Notes: generated by a model not told the origin, from the letters alone. 64,000 bases of DNA from Pseudomonas entomophila (GCF_018417595.1 NZ_CP070982.1:5569001-5633000); one strand, 5' to 3'; positions 18,605-28,105 are shown, counted from the stretch's first letter. Numbers and translations: made by a program.

Positions 18605-19075
18605 ATGCCCGCTCTGATCACCTACCGAACCCCCGTCCAGGAGGACTGGGTGGACTACAACGGGCATCTGCGCGATGCCTACTACCTGCTGATCTTCAGC
18701 TACGCCACCGATGCGCTGATGGAGCGTATCGGCCTGGATGCCGACGCCCGTGGGCAGACAGGGCACTCGCTGTTCACCCTGGAGGCGCACATCAACTACC
18801 TGCACGAGGTGAAGCTCGGTAGCGAGGTGTGGGTGCAGACGCAGATCATCGGTTTCGACCGCAAGCGCCTGCACCTGTACCACAGCCTGCACCGGGCGGG
18901 GTTCGACGAGGCGCTGGCGGCCAGTGAGCAGATGCTGTTGCATGTGGACCTGGCGGGGCCGAGGTCGGCGCCGTTTGGGGAGCGTAGTAGCGGACTGCTG
19001 CATGCCATAGCCGATGAGCAGCGCAACCTGCCGAAGCCCGAGTTCGCCGGGCGTGTCATGGCCCTGCCGGCATAA
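18605..19075 (+). CDS. cdhB: Betainyl-CoA thioesterase CdhB
   Basis: A 156-aa hot-dog-fold thioesterase of the 4-hydroxybenzoyl-CoA type (VDYNGHLRDAYYLLIFSYA near residues 16-34 carries the catalytic Asp/Asn region). It hydrolyses betainyl-CoA to glycine betaine and CoA, completing carnitine conversion. GAGGAG lies before the ATG at 18605, 10 bases after cdhA, so the two are translated from one message. Confidence 0.88.
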   Translation: MPALITYRTPVQEDWVDYNGHLRDAYYLLIFSYATDALMERIGLDADARGQTGHSLFTLEAHINYLHEVKLGSEVWVQTQIIGFDRKRLHLYHSLHRAGFDEALAASEQMLLHVDLAGPRSAPFGERSSGLLHAIADEQRNLPKPEFAGRVMALPA

Positions 19076-19091
19076 CACCGAACAGTTGCGC

Positions 19092-19181
19092 CCTCTTCGC
19101 GGGTGAACCCGCTCCCACAGGTACACCACTGCCCTCAACAGCGGTGGCGTACCTGTGGGAGCGGGCTTGCCCGCGAAGAGG
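19092..19181. repeat. REP inverted pair after cdhB
   Basis: Arms CTCTTCGCGGGTGAACCC and its partner near 19160-19181 form a long hairpin at the end of the carnitine operon. Confidence 0.85.
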
Positions 19182-19439
19182 CCAGTACAGGCAAAAAACA
19201 ACCCCGGAAAGCCGTGAGCATCCGGGGCCAAGAGCGAGCAACATCCACTGTGCATGAAGTGAGGGTGACCAAGCCCTCTGTGCCGTGAATGACTTCAGTG
19301 TGCGGCCTTCCTTCCCCGGCGATTTAGCCGTAAACGACCTGTTCTTAGCCAAAGCGGCCATCGCGACAATCTATCCTTGCCGCGCTGGTGTGGCGGACAC
19401 AGAATCGATCGCAAACAACAGCGGCAAAGGACAACAGTC

Positions 19440-19697
19440 ATGATGCATGCGGACTTGATCGACCAGGACGACCTGCTGGGCCAGTTGCGCTCACGGGGTT
19501 TCGACATTCCGGCCGGCGCCAGCGCCGAGCAGGCCTGCGAGGTAGTGATACGCGGGCTGACCGAGCCCAATGCCCGCGCCCTGAAGGGCATGGTGGAGCA
19601 GATGTACACCGGCAGCGCGACCATTCTCCCAGCCGTGCGCCAGGCCATCGACAAGCAGTTGCTGCCGGCGTTGGCGCAGTACAGCAAGCGCGCCTGA
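19440..19697 (+). CDS. Small conserved helical protein of unknown function
   Basis: An 85-aa soluble, mostly helical protein starting MMHADLIDQDDLL. There is no signal peptide or known motif. GC3 and codon use match the neighbours, so it is probably real. It is monocistronic between REP pairs, between the carnitine operon and gbdR. The start could be either of two adjacent ATG codons. I do not recognise a function. Confidence 0.6.
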   Translation: MMHADLIDQDDLLGQLRSRGFDIPAGASAEQACEVVIRGLTEPNARALKGMVEQMYTGSATILPAVRQAIDKQLLPALAQYSKRA

Positions 19698-19711
19698 CGT
19701 CCAATTTTCAT

Positions 19712-19800
19712 TGGCCGCTTCGCGGGTAAACCCGCTCCCACAGGTGCTGCATCGCTCTTGAAGAGGGTGCAGTACCTGCGGGAGCGGGTTCACCCGCGAA
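19712..19800. repeat. REP inverted pair
   Basis: Arms with GCGGGTAAACCCGCTCCCAC and the mirror form end at 19800, just before the convergent gbdR stop. Confidence 0.8.
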
Positions 19801-19815
19801 AAAAGCGACGCGGCG

Positions 19816-20922
19816 TCAGAGCCTGACGCTGGCAAAGGTCGACTCGTTGCGCGCCTGGCTCAGTGCCGCCATCGGCCCGCTGTGCGGCGACAGGGCCATG
19901 GCCTGCGGGATCGGCATCATCGCCACCTGCTGCGTGGTGTTCGAACCCACGCGCTCGTCACGCGGCGGAATGCCGAAGTACTCGCGGTAGCACTTGGAGA
20001 AGTGCGGCGTGGAAACGAAGCCGCACACCGACGCCACCTCGATGATCGACATCGGCGTCTGCTTGAGCAGCTGCCGCGCGCGGATCAGGCGCAACTTGAG
20101 GTAGTAGCGCGACGGCGAGCAGTGCAGGTACTTCTGGAACAGGCGCTCGAGCTGGCGCCGCGACACCGCCACGTAAACCGCCAGTTCGTCCAGGTCGATC
20201 GGCTCTTCCAGGTTCGCTTCCATCAACGCAACGATTTCCTGCAGCTTCGGCTGGTTGGTGCCCAGCATGTGCTTGAGCGGCACGCGCTGGTGATCCTGCT
20301 CGTTGCGGATACGCTCGTAGACGAACATCTCGGAGATTGCCGCCGACAACTCGCGACCATGATCGCGGCTGATCAGGTGCAGCATCATGTCCAGCGGCGC
20401 GGTGCCGCCGGAACTGGTGAAACGGTTGCGGTCGAGGGTGAACAGGCGGGTGCTCATGTTCACCCGCGGGTAGGCTTCCTGCATCGCCGCCAGGCATTCC
20501 CAGTGCACGCTGCAATCGAAACCGTCGAGCAGCCCGGCACAGGCCAGCGCCCAGCTGCCGGTGCACACCGCGCCCAGGCGACGCGATTGGCGGGCCTGGG
20601 CCTGCAGCCAGGTGACGTGTTCACGGGTGACGGTGCGCTGGATGCCCACGCCACCGCAGACGATCACGGTGTCCATGGGCGGAGCATTGTGCATGGCGGC
20701 ATCGGGGGTGATCTGCAAACCATCGCTGGCCCACACCTGGCCACCGTCGACGGTCAGCGTGTGCCAGCGGTACAGCTCGCGGCCAGACAGCTGGTTGGCC
20801 ATGCGCAGCGGTTCGACGGCCGACGCCAGGGAGATCAGGGTGAAGTTGTCCAGCAGGAGAAAGCCGATGGACTGGGGTGCTGTGCGGTTCTGGGTTGGGG
20901 TCCCGGAGGTGTACGACGTCAT
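19816..20922 (-). CDS. gbdR: Glycine betaine catabolism activator GbdR
   Basis: A 368-aa AraC-type regulator of the GlxA group. The N-terminal ligand domain (SIGFLLLDNFTLISLASAVEP, within residues 18-38) resembles DJ-1/PfpI, and the C-terminal AraC motifs lie at about 240-330 (VAVSRRQLERLFQKYL, then VCGFVSTPHFSKCYREYFG). The family member GbdR senses glycine betaine and dimethylglycine and activates gbcA, gbcB, dgcA, sdaB, cbcXWV and related genes; most of these lie in this window. It is a paralogue of CdhR. Confidence 0.93.
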   Translation of the reverse strand: MTSYTSGTPTQNRTAPQSIGFLLLDNFTLISLASAVEPLRMANQLSGRELYRWHTLTVDGGQVWASDGLQITPDAAMHNAPPMDTVIVCGGVGIQRTVTREHVTWLQAQARQSRRLGAVCTGSWALACAGLLDGFDCSVHWECLAAMQEAYPRVNMSTRLFTLDRNRFTSSGGTAPLDMMLHLISRDHGRELSAAISEMFVYERIRNEQDHQRVPLKHMLGTNQPKLQEIVALMEANLEEPIDLDELAVYVAVSRRQLERLFQKYLHCSPSRYYLKLRLIRARQLLKQTPMSIIEVASVCGFVSTPHFSKCYREYFGIPPRDERVGSNTTQQVAMMPIPQAMALSPHSGPMAALSQARNESTFASVRL

Positions 20923-21311
20923 CGCGATTTCTCCTCACACAATGCAGGGTGTGCCTCAGGCGAGCACTGTTCTTGTAGTGGCCCCGTTTCGTATGCAGGG
21001 GCTTTGCCAATCCCGACGCAAATGGCATGCCGGAAATTGAACGCTCATCCAATAAAACCTAAAAGCGACGTTGGCATGCGCCTTCCAGCAGGGTCAGGAA
21101 GGAGCGTAGCCCTAAACGCAAATCGGCGCGCCAGCGCCATTGCGTGTCACGGCTGAGCAGTTCGGTAGCACTTGTGGGAAGGATGCCCAGATGCGACAGA
21201 TTTGAGTGTCACCGACAATGACCCTGCTGGTAACGACAGGCGACGGCCGGTAGATGACAGCCGTTGCGCCAGAATGTGGCGCAACGGTCAGGCGTGGGCA
21301 AAAACGGCGCA
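20923..21311. promoter_or_regulatory. gbdR upstream region
   Basis: A 389-bp gap holding the gbdR promoter on its left and the end of sdaB on its right. It is somewhat AT-richer near 21030-21070. Apart from the hairpin at 21261-21287, I see no gene or clear operator. Confidence 0.5.
21261..21287 (-). terminator. sdaB: 11-bp-stem hairpin after sdaB
   Basis: CCGTTGCGCCA and TGGCGCAACGG pair around GAATG, 25 bases after the sdaB stop. No T-run follows on the minus strand, so it is a probable but atypical terminator. Confidence 0.6.
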
Positions 21312-22688
21312 TCAGCACTCGATGACGCTGACCGCCAGACCTCCACGCGAGGTTTCCTTGTACTTGTCGTGCATGTCGGCGCCGGTGTCGCGCATGGTAC
21401 GGATCACCTGGTCGAGGGAGATGAAATGCTCGCCGTCGCCGCGCAAGGCCATCTGCACCGCGTTGATCGCCTTCACCGCGGCGATGGCGTTGCGCTCGAT
21501 GCACGGCACCTGGACCAGGCCGCCGACCGGGTCGCAGGTCAACCCCAGGTTGTGCTCCAGGGCGATCTCGGCGGCGTTCTCCAATTGTGGCGGCGTGGCA
21601 CCCAGCACTTCGGCCAGGCCCGCCGCGGCCATGGCGCAGGCCGAACCGACTTCGCCCTGGCAACCGACCTCGGCGCCGGAGATCGATGCGTTCTTCTTGC
21701 ACAGGATGCCCACCGCCGCCGCGCCCAGGAAGAAATCCACCACGTTGGATTCGTCCACCACATCGGAGAAACGCATGTAGTAGTGCAGCACTGCCGGAAT
21801 GATCCCTGCGGCGCCGTTGGTGGGTGCAGTGACCATGCGCCCACCAGCGGCGTTCTCTTCGTTCACGGCCAGGGCGTACAGGTTGACCCATTCCATGGCG
21901 CTCATGGTCGAGCCAATCACATTGGGCTTGCCCAGTTCCTGCAGGCTGCGGTGCAGCTTGGCGGCGCGGCGGCGCACATTGAGCCCGCCGGGCAGGATCC
22001 CTTCGTGCTTGAGGCCGTTGTCCACGCACTCCTGCATGGCCTGCCAGAGCTTGATCAGGCCGCTGCGGATCTCGGCCTCGCTGCGCCAGACCTTTTCGTT
22101 CGCCATCATCAATTGCGACACACTCAGGTCGTTTTGCTTGCACAGGCGCAGCAGCTCGGCGGCACTGTCGAAATCGTAGGGCAACACCGTCTGGTCGGCA
22201 TCCAGCACGCCGCTGGCGGCCTGGGCGGCATCGACCACGAAGCCGCCGCCCACCGAATAGAACGTGTCACGGTGCAGCTCGCCACCCTCGCCTTCGGCGA
22301 TCAGGGTCATGGCGTTGGGGTGGTACGGCAGGTTCTCGTCCAGCAGCAGCATGTCGCGGGCCCAGACGAACTCGATGGGCAGCCGGCTATCGAGCTGCAA
22401 CACGTTGGTTTCGCGCAGGTCGGCGATGCGCGGGGTGATCTGGCTGGGGTCGATCGCGTCCGGCCACTCGCCCATCAACCCCATGATCGTGGCGTTGTCG
22501 GTGCCATGGCCGACACCGGTGGCCGACAACGAGCCGTAGAGCCGCACCTCGACGCGCCGCACCTGTTCCAGCTCGCCGCGCTCACGCAGCCCCTGGACGA
22601 ACAGCGCGCCAGCACGCATGGGGCCGACGGTGTGGGAGCTGGAAGGCCCGACACCGATCTTGAACAGGTCGAACACGCTGATGGCCAT
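21312..22688 (-). CDS. sdaB: L-serine ammonia-lyase (serine dehydratase)
   Basis: A 458-aa single-chain iron-sulfur serine dehydratase converting L-serine to pyruvate and ammonia. The N-terminal FKIGVGPSSSHTVGPMRAG is the family's serine-binding segment, and the catalytic domain has TAPTNGAAGIIPAVL and LTCDPVGGLVQVPCIERN with Fe-S cysteines. The ATG at 22688 has AGAGGTG 8 bases upstream; longer in-frame starts would run through promoter sequence. Its place beside cbcX and gbdR fits disposal of serine made from betaine-derived glycine and one-carbon units. Confidence 0.93.
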   Translation of the reverse strand: MAISVFDLFKIGVGPSSSHTVGPMRAGALFVQGLRERGELEQVRRVEVRLYGSLSATGVGHGTDNATIMGLMGEWPDAIDPSQITPRIADLRETNVLQLDSRLPIEFVWARDMLLLDENLPYHPNAMTLIAEGEGGELHRDTFYSVGGGFVVDAAQAASGVLDADQTVLPYDFDSAAELLRLCKQNDLSVSQLMMANEKVWRSEAEIRSGLIKLWQAMQECVDNGLKHEGILPGGLNVRRRAAKLHRSLQELGKPNVIGSTMSAMEWVNLYALAVNEENAAGGRMVTAPTNGAAGIIPAVLHYYMRFSDVVDESNVVDFFLGAAAVGILCKKNASISGAEVGCQGEVGSACAMAAAGLAEVLGATPPQLENAAEIALEHNLGLTCDPVGGLVQVPCIERNAIAAVKAINAVQMALRGDGEHFISLDQVIRTMRDTGADMHDKYKETSRGGLAVSVIEC

Positions 22689-23131
22689 GGCCGATTCACC
22701 TCTTGATGGGCTTGTCTCACGGCGCCGAACACCGCCTTGCACAACTGCTAGGCTGAAGTTCGAGCCGCCTTGGAATGCTCGCATCATCGGGCTTTTGCCC
22801 ACCCCCTCGCCGTCTGCAACCGACGTACTTTTGCCCAGCAGCGCCGCCGCTGAACCGGCCCTGCGTGCGCCGTTTTCCAGCGCCCGGGCGCCGTAAAAAC
22901 CGAGGCGTGGGGGTGGAAAAATCCAGTTGCGACATCGTCCATACTGGATGCGACCCGTCCTGTACTGGATACGACGCCACCAGTAGGCGATTGCCGAACG
23001 CTGGAGGATTATCGAAAGCGACTCGTATTGCACGGCCTCGCATCCTGCCCTCTGCAGGCCTGGTCGACCGGAGCCCTGAGAACGCCCGGCGACCCACGCG
23101 AACCCGAAGATAAAATCACAGGAGTCCATCC
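22689..23131. promoter_or_regulatory. sdaB-cbcX divergent promoter region with AraC-type direct repeats
   Basis: This 443-bp region has no convincing gene. Two near-identical 14-mers, ATACTGGATGCGAC (22941-22954) and GTACTGGATACGAC (22962-22975), are spaced 21 bp apart, two helical turns, the usual layout of AraC-family half-sites. A weaker related copy in the opposite sense precedes them (ATCCAGTTGCGAC at 22921). They are candidates for a GbdR operator, by inference. Confidence 0.6.
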
Positions 23132-24079
23132 ATGAAAGGTAAACCCTCGCTGTTGCTGGTCGCGTTGCTGTCCGCCCCGCTGCTGGCCCAGGCCGCAGAG
23201 CCCGAACAGTGTCAGACGGTACGTTTCTCGGACGTCGGCTGGACCGACATCACCGTGACCACCGCCATGACCAGCGTCGTGCTCGAAGCCCTGGGCTACA
23301 AGACCCACACCAACATGATCTCGGTCCCGGTAACTTACAAGTCGCTGGCCGGGGGCAAGGACCTCGACGTCTTCCTCGGCAACTGGATGCCGACCATGGA
23401 AAACGACATCAAGCAGTACCGTGACGCCGGCACTGTCGAGACCGTGCGCGCCAACCTGGAGAACGCCAAATACACCCTGGCCGTGCCCCAGGCACTGTAC
23501 GACAAAGGGCTGAAAGACTTCGCCGACATCGTCAAGTTCAAGGACGCGCTGGGCGGCAAGATCTACGGCATCGAACCAGGCAACGACGGCAACCGCACCA
23601 TCCAGAGCATGATCGACAAGGACGCCTTCGGCCTGAAGAGCGCCGGCTTCAAGCTGGTGCAGTCCAGCGAGGCGGGCATGCTGTCGCAGGTCGACCGCTC
23701 GCAGAAACGCGGCGAGGCGGTGGTGTTCCTGGGCTGGGAACCGCACCCGATGAACAAGCGTTTCGCCATGAAGTACCTCACCGGCGGCGACGAGTTCTTT
23801 GGCCCCGATTTCGGCAAGGCCACCGTGCTCACCAACACCCGCAAGGGCTATGCGCAGGAATGCAGCAACGTCGGGCAACTGCTGAAGAATCTGTCGTTCA
23901 CCCTCGACATGGAAAGCGAGCTCATGGGCAATGTCCTGGACGACAAGATGAAAGCCGATGCCGCCGCCAAGGCGTGGCTGAAGAAAAACCCGCAAGTGCT
24001 CGACACCTGGCTGGCAGGTGTGACCACCGTGGATGGCAAACCCGGCCTTGAGGCGGCCAAGGCCAAGCTGACGCAATAA
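23132..24079 (+). CDS. cbcX: Choline/betaine/carnitine-binding periplasmic protein CbcX
   Basis: A 315-aa substrate-binding protein with signal peptide (cleavage after AQAA, about residue 22). It carries the ProX/ChoX-type ligand features (WTDITVTTAMTSVVLEALGY; EPGNDGN; GWEPHPMN) whose Trp and Tyr box encloses the trimethylammonium group. It is the resident binding protein of the CbcXWV transporter. A 9-bp hairpin (24103-24126) separates it from the permease gene. Confidence 0.92.
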   Translation: MKGKPSLLLVALLSAPLLAQAAEPEQCQTVRFSDVGWTDITVTTAMTSVVLEALGYKTHTNMISVPVTYKSLAGGKDLDVFLGNWMPTMENDIKQYRDAGTVETVRANLENAKYTLAVPQALYDKGLKDFADIVKFKDALGGKIYGIEPGNDGNRTIQSMIDKDAFGLKSAGFKLVQSSEAGMLSQVDRSQKRGEAVVFLGWEPHPMNKRFAMKYLTGGDEFFGPDFGKATVLTNTRKGYAQECSNVGQLLKNLSFTLDMESELMGNVLDDKMKADAAAKAWLKKNPQVLDTWLAGVTTVDGKPGLEAAKAKLTQ

Positions 24080-24102
24080 CGCAAGACGCAATGGCAACAC
24101 CG

Positions 24103-24126
24103 CGGGGCGGGACCGTGCCCGCCCCG
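24103..24126 (+). promoter_or_regulatory. Intercistronic hairpin between cbcX and cbcW
   Basis: CGGGGCGGG and CCCGCCCCG pair around ACCGTG. Hairpins here commonly protect the binding-protein message and lower permease expression. A matching structure follows the amino-acid-binding gene at 40750-40780. Confidence 0.6.
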
Positions 24127-24163
24127 GACTGATTTCAATCTTTGCAGGTGGAAGCTCGCTATC

Positions 24164-25009
24164 ATGCTTATCGATCAGAAAATACCCTTGGGGCAGTACA
24201 TCGCCTCATTCGTCGAATGGTTGACCCAGAACGGCGCCAGCTACTTCGACGCTATCGCCCAGGGCCTGGAGTTCATGATCCATGGCGTCACCAGCGCCCT
24301 GACCTGGTTCAACCCGTTCGTGCTCATCGCCCTGTTCGCCGCCCTGGCGCACCTGATCCAGCGCAAGTGGGCCCTCACCGTCTTTGTCGCCCTGTCGTTC
24401 CTGCTCATCCTCAACCTGGGCTACTGGCAGGAAACCATGGAAACCCTGGCGCAGGTGACCTTCGCCACGGTGGTCTGCGTGGTCATCGGCGTACCGCTGG
24501 GCATCGCAGCCGCGCACAAACCGATGTTCTACACCGCCATGCGCCCGGTGCTCGACCTGATGCAGACCGTGCCCACCTTCGTCTACCTGATCCCCACGCT
24601 CACGCTATTCGGCCTGGGCGTGGTGCCGGGGCTGATCTCCACCGTGGTGTTCGCCATCGCCGCGCCCATCCGCCTGACATACCTCGGCATCTGCGACGTG
24701 CCGCAAGAGCTGCTCGACGCCGGCAAGGCCTTCGGCTGCTCGCGCCGCCAGTTGCTGACCCGCATCGAACTGCCCCACGCCATGCCGAGCATCGCCGCCG
24801 GCATTACACAATGCATCATGCTGTCGCTGTCGATGGTGGTGATCGCCGCCCTGGTGGGCGCCGACGGCCTGGGCAAACCCGTGGTCAACGCACTGAACAC
24901 CGCCGATATCTCCCTGGGCTTCGAAGCGGGCCTGGCGATCGTGCTGCTGGCGATCATGCTCGACCGAATCTGCAAGCAACCGGAACTGCCGGTAAGGGGT
25001 GAGGCATGA
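24164..25009 (+). CDS. cbcW: Quaternary-amine ABC transporter permease CbcW
   Basis: A 281-aa inner-membrane permease of the ProW/OpuAB type with about six helices. The coupling-helix region follows the EAA pattern (DVPQELLDAGKAFGCSRRQL, near residues 184-203). It forms the channel for choline, betaine or carnitine delivered by CbcX or CaiX. Its stop overlaps the cbcV start (ATGA). Confidence 0.92.
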   Translation: MLIDQKIPLGQYIASFVEWLTQNGASYFDAIAQGLEFMIHGVTSALTWFNPFVLIALFAALAHLIQRKWALTVFVALSFLLILNLGYWQETMETLAQVTFATVVCVVIGVPLGIAAAHKPMFYTAMRPVLDLMQTVPTFVYLIPTLTLFGLGVVPGLISTVVFAIAAPIRLTYLGICDVPQELLDAGKAFGCSRRQLLTRIELPHAMPSIAAGITQCIMLSLSMVVIAALVGADGLGKPVVNALNTADISLGFEAGLAIVLLAIMLDRICKQPELPVRGEA

Positions 25010-26184
25010 GCATCATTCGTTTCGAAGACGTCGACGTCATCTTCTCCAGCAAGCCGCGCGAAGCGCTGTCTCTGCTCGACCAGGGCAAGACCCGCGAACA
25101 GATTCTCAAGCAGACGGGCCTGGTGGTCGGCGTCGAGAAAGCCAACCTGGACATCAACAAGGGCGAGATCTGCGTGCTGATGGGCCTGTCCGGCTCCGGC
25201 AAGTCCAGCCTGTTGCGTTGCATCAACGGCCTGAACACCGTCAGCCGCGGCAAGCTGTTCGTCGAGCATGAAGGCAAGCACATCGATATTGCCCACTGCA
25301 CCCCGGCCGAGCTGAAGATGATGCGCACCAAGCGCATCGCCATGGTGTTCCAGAAGTTCGCCCTGATGCCCTGGCTGACCGTGCGCGAGAACATCAGCTT
25401 CGGCCTGGAGATGCAGGGCCGCCCGGAGAAGGAACGGCGCAAGCTGGTCGACGAGAAACTCGAGCTGGTGGGCCTGACCCAATGGCGCAACAAGAAGCCC
25501 GACGAGCTCTCGGGCGGCATGCAACAGCGCGTGGGCCTGGCCCGGGCGCTGGCGATGGACGCCGACATCCTGCTGATGGACGAGCCGTTCTCGGCCCTCG
25601 ACCCACTGATCCGCCAGGGCCTGCAGGACGAACTGCTGGCCCTGCAGAGCAAGCTGAGCAAGACCATCGTGTTCGTTAGCCACGACCTGGACGAGGCCCT
25701 GAAGCTGGGCAGCCGCATCGCGATCATGAAGGACGGGCGGATCATCCAGTACAGCAAGCCGGAAGACATCGTGCTCAACCCGGCCGACGAGTACGTGCGC
25801 ACCTTCGTCGCCCACACCAACCCGCTCAACGTGCTGTGCGGCCGCAGCCTGATGCGCAGCCTGGACAACTGCAGGCGGGTCAACGGCTCGGTGTGCCTGG
25901 ACCCGGGTATCGATTCCTGGCTGGACCTGGGCGAAGGCAACTCGATCAAGCGCGCCCGCCAGGGCCAGAACGGGCTGGACATGCAGAACTGGGCACCGGG
26001 GCAGGACGTCGAGCTGCTGGAGCGCAGGCCCACCGTGGTGCACGCCGACATCGGCATGCGCGAGGCGCTGCGGATTCGTTACCAGACCGGCAACAAGCTG
26101 GTGTTGCAGGATAACGACAAGGTGGTGGGGATTCTCGGGGATACCGAGCTGTATCACGCGTTGCTCGGCAAGAATCACGGGTGA
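25006..26184 (+). CDS. cbcV: Quaternary-amine ABC transporter ATPase CbcV
   Basis: A 392-aa ATPase of the ProV/OpuAA type. Walker A GLSGSGKSS is at residues 60-68, the signature is LSGGMQQRVGLARAL and Walker B is ILLMDEPFSALDP. A C-terminal region of about 110 residues follows (from about 280), with CBS-like sequence. Overlap with cbcW implies coupled translation. A REP pair follows the stop. Confidence 0.93.
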   Translation: MSIIRFEDVDVIFSSKPREALSLLDQGKTREQILKQTGLVVGVEKANLDINKGEICVLMGLSGSGKSSLLRCINGLNTVSRGKLFVEHEGKHIDIAHCTPAELKMMRTKRIAMVFQKFALMPWLTVRENISFGLEMQGRPEKERRKLVDEKLELVGLTQWRNKKPDELSGGMQQRVGLARALAMDADILLMDEPFSALDPLIRQGLQDELLALQSKLSKTIVFVSHDLDEALKLGSRIAIMKDGRIIQYSKPEDIVLNPADEYVRTFVAHTNPLNVLCGRSLMRSLDNCRRVNGSVCLDPGIDSWLDLGEGNSIKRARQGQNGLDMQNWAPGQDVELLERRPTVVHADIGMREALRIRYQTGNKLVLQDNDKVVGILGDTELYHALLGKNHG

Positions 26185-26190
26185 TGCACT

Positions 26191-26290
26191 GGGGCCGCTT
26201 TGCGGCCCATCGCGGCTGAAGCCGCTCCTACAGGGGGCACGCGCCTTCTGTAGGAGCGGCTTCAGCCGCGATGGGCTGCAAAGCAGCCCC
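26191..26290. repeat. REP inverted pair between cbcV and hisF
   Basis: A nearly perfect 100-bp inverted repeat, with arms from GGGGC(C/T)GCTTTGC inward to CTACAGG. It lies between convergent operons and probably terminates both. Confidence 0.9.
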
Positions 26291-26299
26291 AATCATGGT

Positions 26300-27070
26300 T
26301 CAGCGTACGACAATCCCACGCGAAGCCATGTAGGCCTTCGCTTCCGGCACCGTGTACTCACCGAAGTGGAAGATGCTCGCCGCCAGTACCGCGCTGGCAT
26401 GCCCTTCCAAAATCCCGTCCGCCAGGTGCTGCAGGTTGCCCACGCCACCGGAGGCAATCACCGGGATCCCCAGCGCATCGCTGATCGCCCGGGTTACCCC
26501 CAGGTCGAAACCGTTCTTCATGCCATCCTGGTCCATGCTGGTGAGCAGGATTTCACCAGCCCCCAACCCTTCCATCTTCTTCGCCCACTCCACCGCATCC
26601 AGCCCGGTGGGCTTGCGCCCGCCATGGGTGAAGATCTCCCAGCGCGGCGCTTCGCCCGGGCCGGAGACTTTCTTCGCGTCGATGGCTACCACGATGCACT
26701 GCGAACCGAAACGGTCCGCCGCCTCGCCCACGAACTCCGGGTTGAACACCGCAGCGGTGTTGATCGACACCTTGTCGGCACCGGCATTGAGCAGGTTGCG
26801 GATGTCCTGCACGGTGCGCACGCCACCGCCCACGGTCAGTGGGATGAACACCTGGCTGGCCATGCGCTCGACGGTATGCAGGGTGGTGTCACGGCCATCG
26901 ACGCTGGCGGTGATGTCGAGGAAGGTGATCTCGTCCGCGCCCTGCTCGTTGTAGCGACGGGCGATCTCCACCGGGTCGCCGGCATCGCGGATGTTCTCGA
27001 ACTTGACGCCCTTGACCACCCGGCCGTTGTCCACGTCCAGGCAAGGGATGATGCGCTTGGCCAGTGCCAT
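26300..27070 (-). CDS. hisF: Imidazole glycerol phosphate synthase cyclase subunit
   Basis: The 256-aa (beta/alpha)8 barrel that uses ammonia from HisH to convert PRFAR to imidazole glycerol phosphate and AICAR. The catalytic Asp in [12 protein letters not shown] (D12) and in VAIDAKK (about D131) are both present, as are phosphate-binding GGGVR and ASGG. It is the last gene of the leftward his cluster, 9 bases after hisA. Confidence 0.97.
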   Translation of the reverse strand: MALAKRIIPCLDVDNGRVVKGVKFENIRDAGDPVEIARRYNEQGADEITFLDITASVDGRDTTLHTVERMASQVFIPLTVGGGVRTVQDIRNLLNAGADKVSINTAAVFNPEFVGEAADRFGSQCIVVAIDAKKVSGPGEAPRWEIFTHGGRKPTGLDAVEWAKKMEGLGAGEILLTSMDQDGMKNGFDLGVTRAISDALGIPVIASGGVGNLQHLADGILEGHASAVLAASIFHFGEYTVPEAKAYMASRGIVVR

Positions 27071-27079
27071 GGTCGTTCC

Positions 27080-27817
27080 TCAGCCTTGGTAGTTGTCGCA
27101 GAAGGCCTGGGCCTCGGCGACATCGAGGGTGCCTTCGTAGATGGCGCGGCCGGTGATGGCGCCGATGATGCCAGGGGCTTTCGCCTCCAGCAGGGCCTTG
27201 ATGTCACCCAGGTTGTGGATGCCGCCCGAGGCGATCACCGGGATCGAAGTGGCTTCGGCCAGGGCTTTGGTGAAGGGCACGTTGCAGCCCTGCATCATGC
27301 CGTCCTTGGCGATGTCGGTGTAGACGATCGCCGAGACGCCATCGGCCTCGAAACGCTTGGCCAGGTCGATGACCTGCACCGAGCTCACCTCGGCCCAGCC
27401 ATCGGTGGCGACGAAGCCGTCTTTCGCATCCAGGCCGACGATGACCCGGCCCGGGAAGGCTTTGCACGCTTCGGCGACGAACGCCGGCTGCTTGACCGCC
27501 TTGGTGCCGATGATCACGTGGCTGACGCCCGCCTTGACGTAGTGCTCGATGGTTTCCAGCGAACGGATGCCGCCGCCGATCTGGATCGGCAGGTTCGGGT
27601 AGCGCTTGGCGATGGCGGTGACCACTTCACCGTTGACCGGCTGGCCTTCGAAGGCGCCGTTCAGGTCGACCAGGTGCAGGCGGCGGCAGCCACCCTCGAC
27701 CCATTTGGCGGCCATGCTCACCGGGTCGTCGGAGAATACGGTGGAGTCTTCCATGCGGCCTTGGCGCAAACGTACGCAGGCACCGTCCTTGAGATCGATA
27801 GCGGGGATAATCAGCAT
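27080..27817 (-). CDS. hisA: ProFAR isomerase
   Basis: The 245-aa barrel enzyme that isomerises ProFAR to PRFAR in histidine synthesis. Catalytic D8 is in PAIDLKDG, and the second acid is in VGLDAKDG. It has the paired phosphate sites GGGIR and ASGG. It lies upstream of hisF, with the DUF2164 gene between it and hisH. Confidence 0.97.
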   Translation of the reverse strand: MLIIPAIDLKDGACVRLRQGRMEDSTVFSDDPVSMAAKWVEGGCRRLHLVDLNGAFEGQPVNGEVVTAIAKRYPNLPIQIGGGIRSLETIEHYVKAGVSHVIIGTKAVKQPAFVAEACKAFPGRVIVGLDAKDGFVATDGWAEVSSVQVIDLAKRFEADGVSAIVYTDIAKDGMMQGCNVPFTKALAEATSIPVIASGGIHNLGDIKALLEAKAPGIIGAITGRAIYEGTLDVAEAQAFCDNYQG

Positions 27818-27844
27818 CTTGATGACCTGTCTTGTTCGTTGAGT

Positions 27845-28105
27845 TCAGGGCTTCTCGAGCGCCCACAGGTCGCTTTCGATGCTCTCGAACCGCTCCTTGA
27901 GGTGCAGCTGAACATCGGCAATCGCCCTGTTGTAGTAATACGGAGCCACTTCCCTGGAAAACAGCTCGAGGACCTCGGCCACCTCGAACGACCCCAGCTC
28001 CAGCTCGAAACGGTCTTCGAGGAAGCGCTTGAGCTTGTCGAGCGCCTCGCGCTCCTGCTCAGGGGCCAGCGTGATGATCGGGGCCTTGGTCTTCGATCGG
28101 CTCAT
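27845..28105 (-). CDS. DUF2164 protein inside the his operon
   Basis: An 86-aa acidic, helical protein (REALDKLKRFLEDRFELELG, residues 19-38; VAPYYYNRAIADVQ) that matches the DUF2164 pattern. Its ATG abuts the hisH stop with no gap, and hisA follows 27 bases later, so it is co-transcribed with histidine genes. No function is known to me. No cysteine or catalytic motif is seen. Confidence 0.85.
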   Translation of the reverse strand: MSRSKTKAPIITLAPEQEREALDKLKRFLEDRFELELGSFEVAEVLELFSREVAPYYYNRAIADVQLHLKERFESIESDLWALEKP

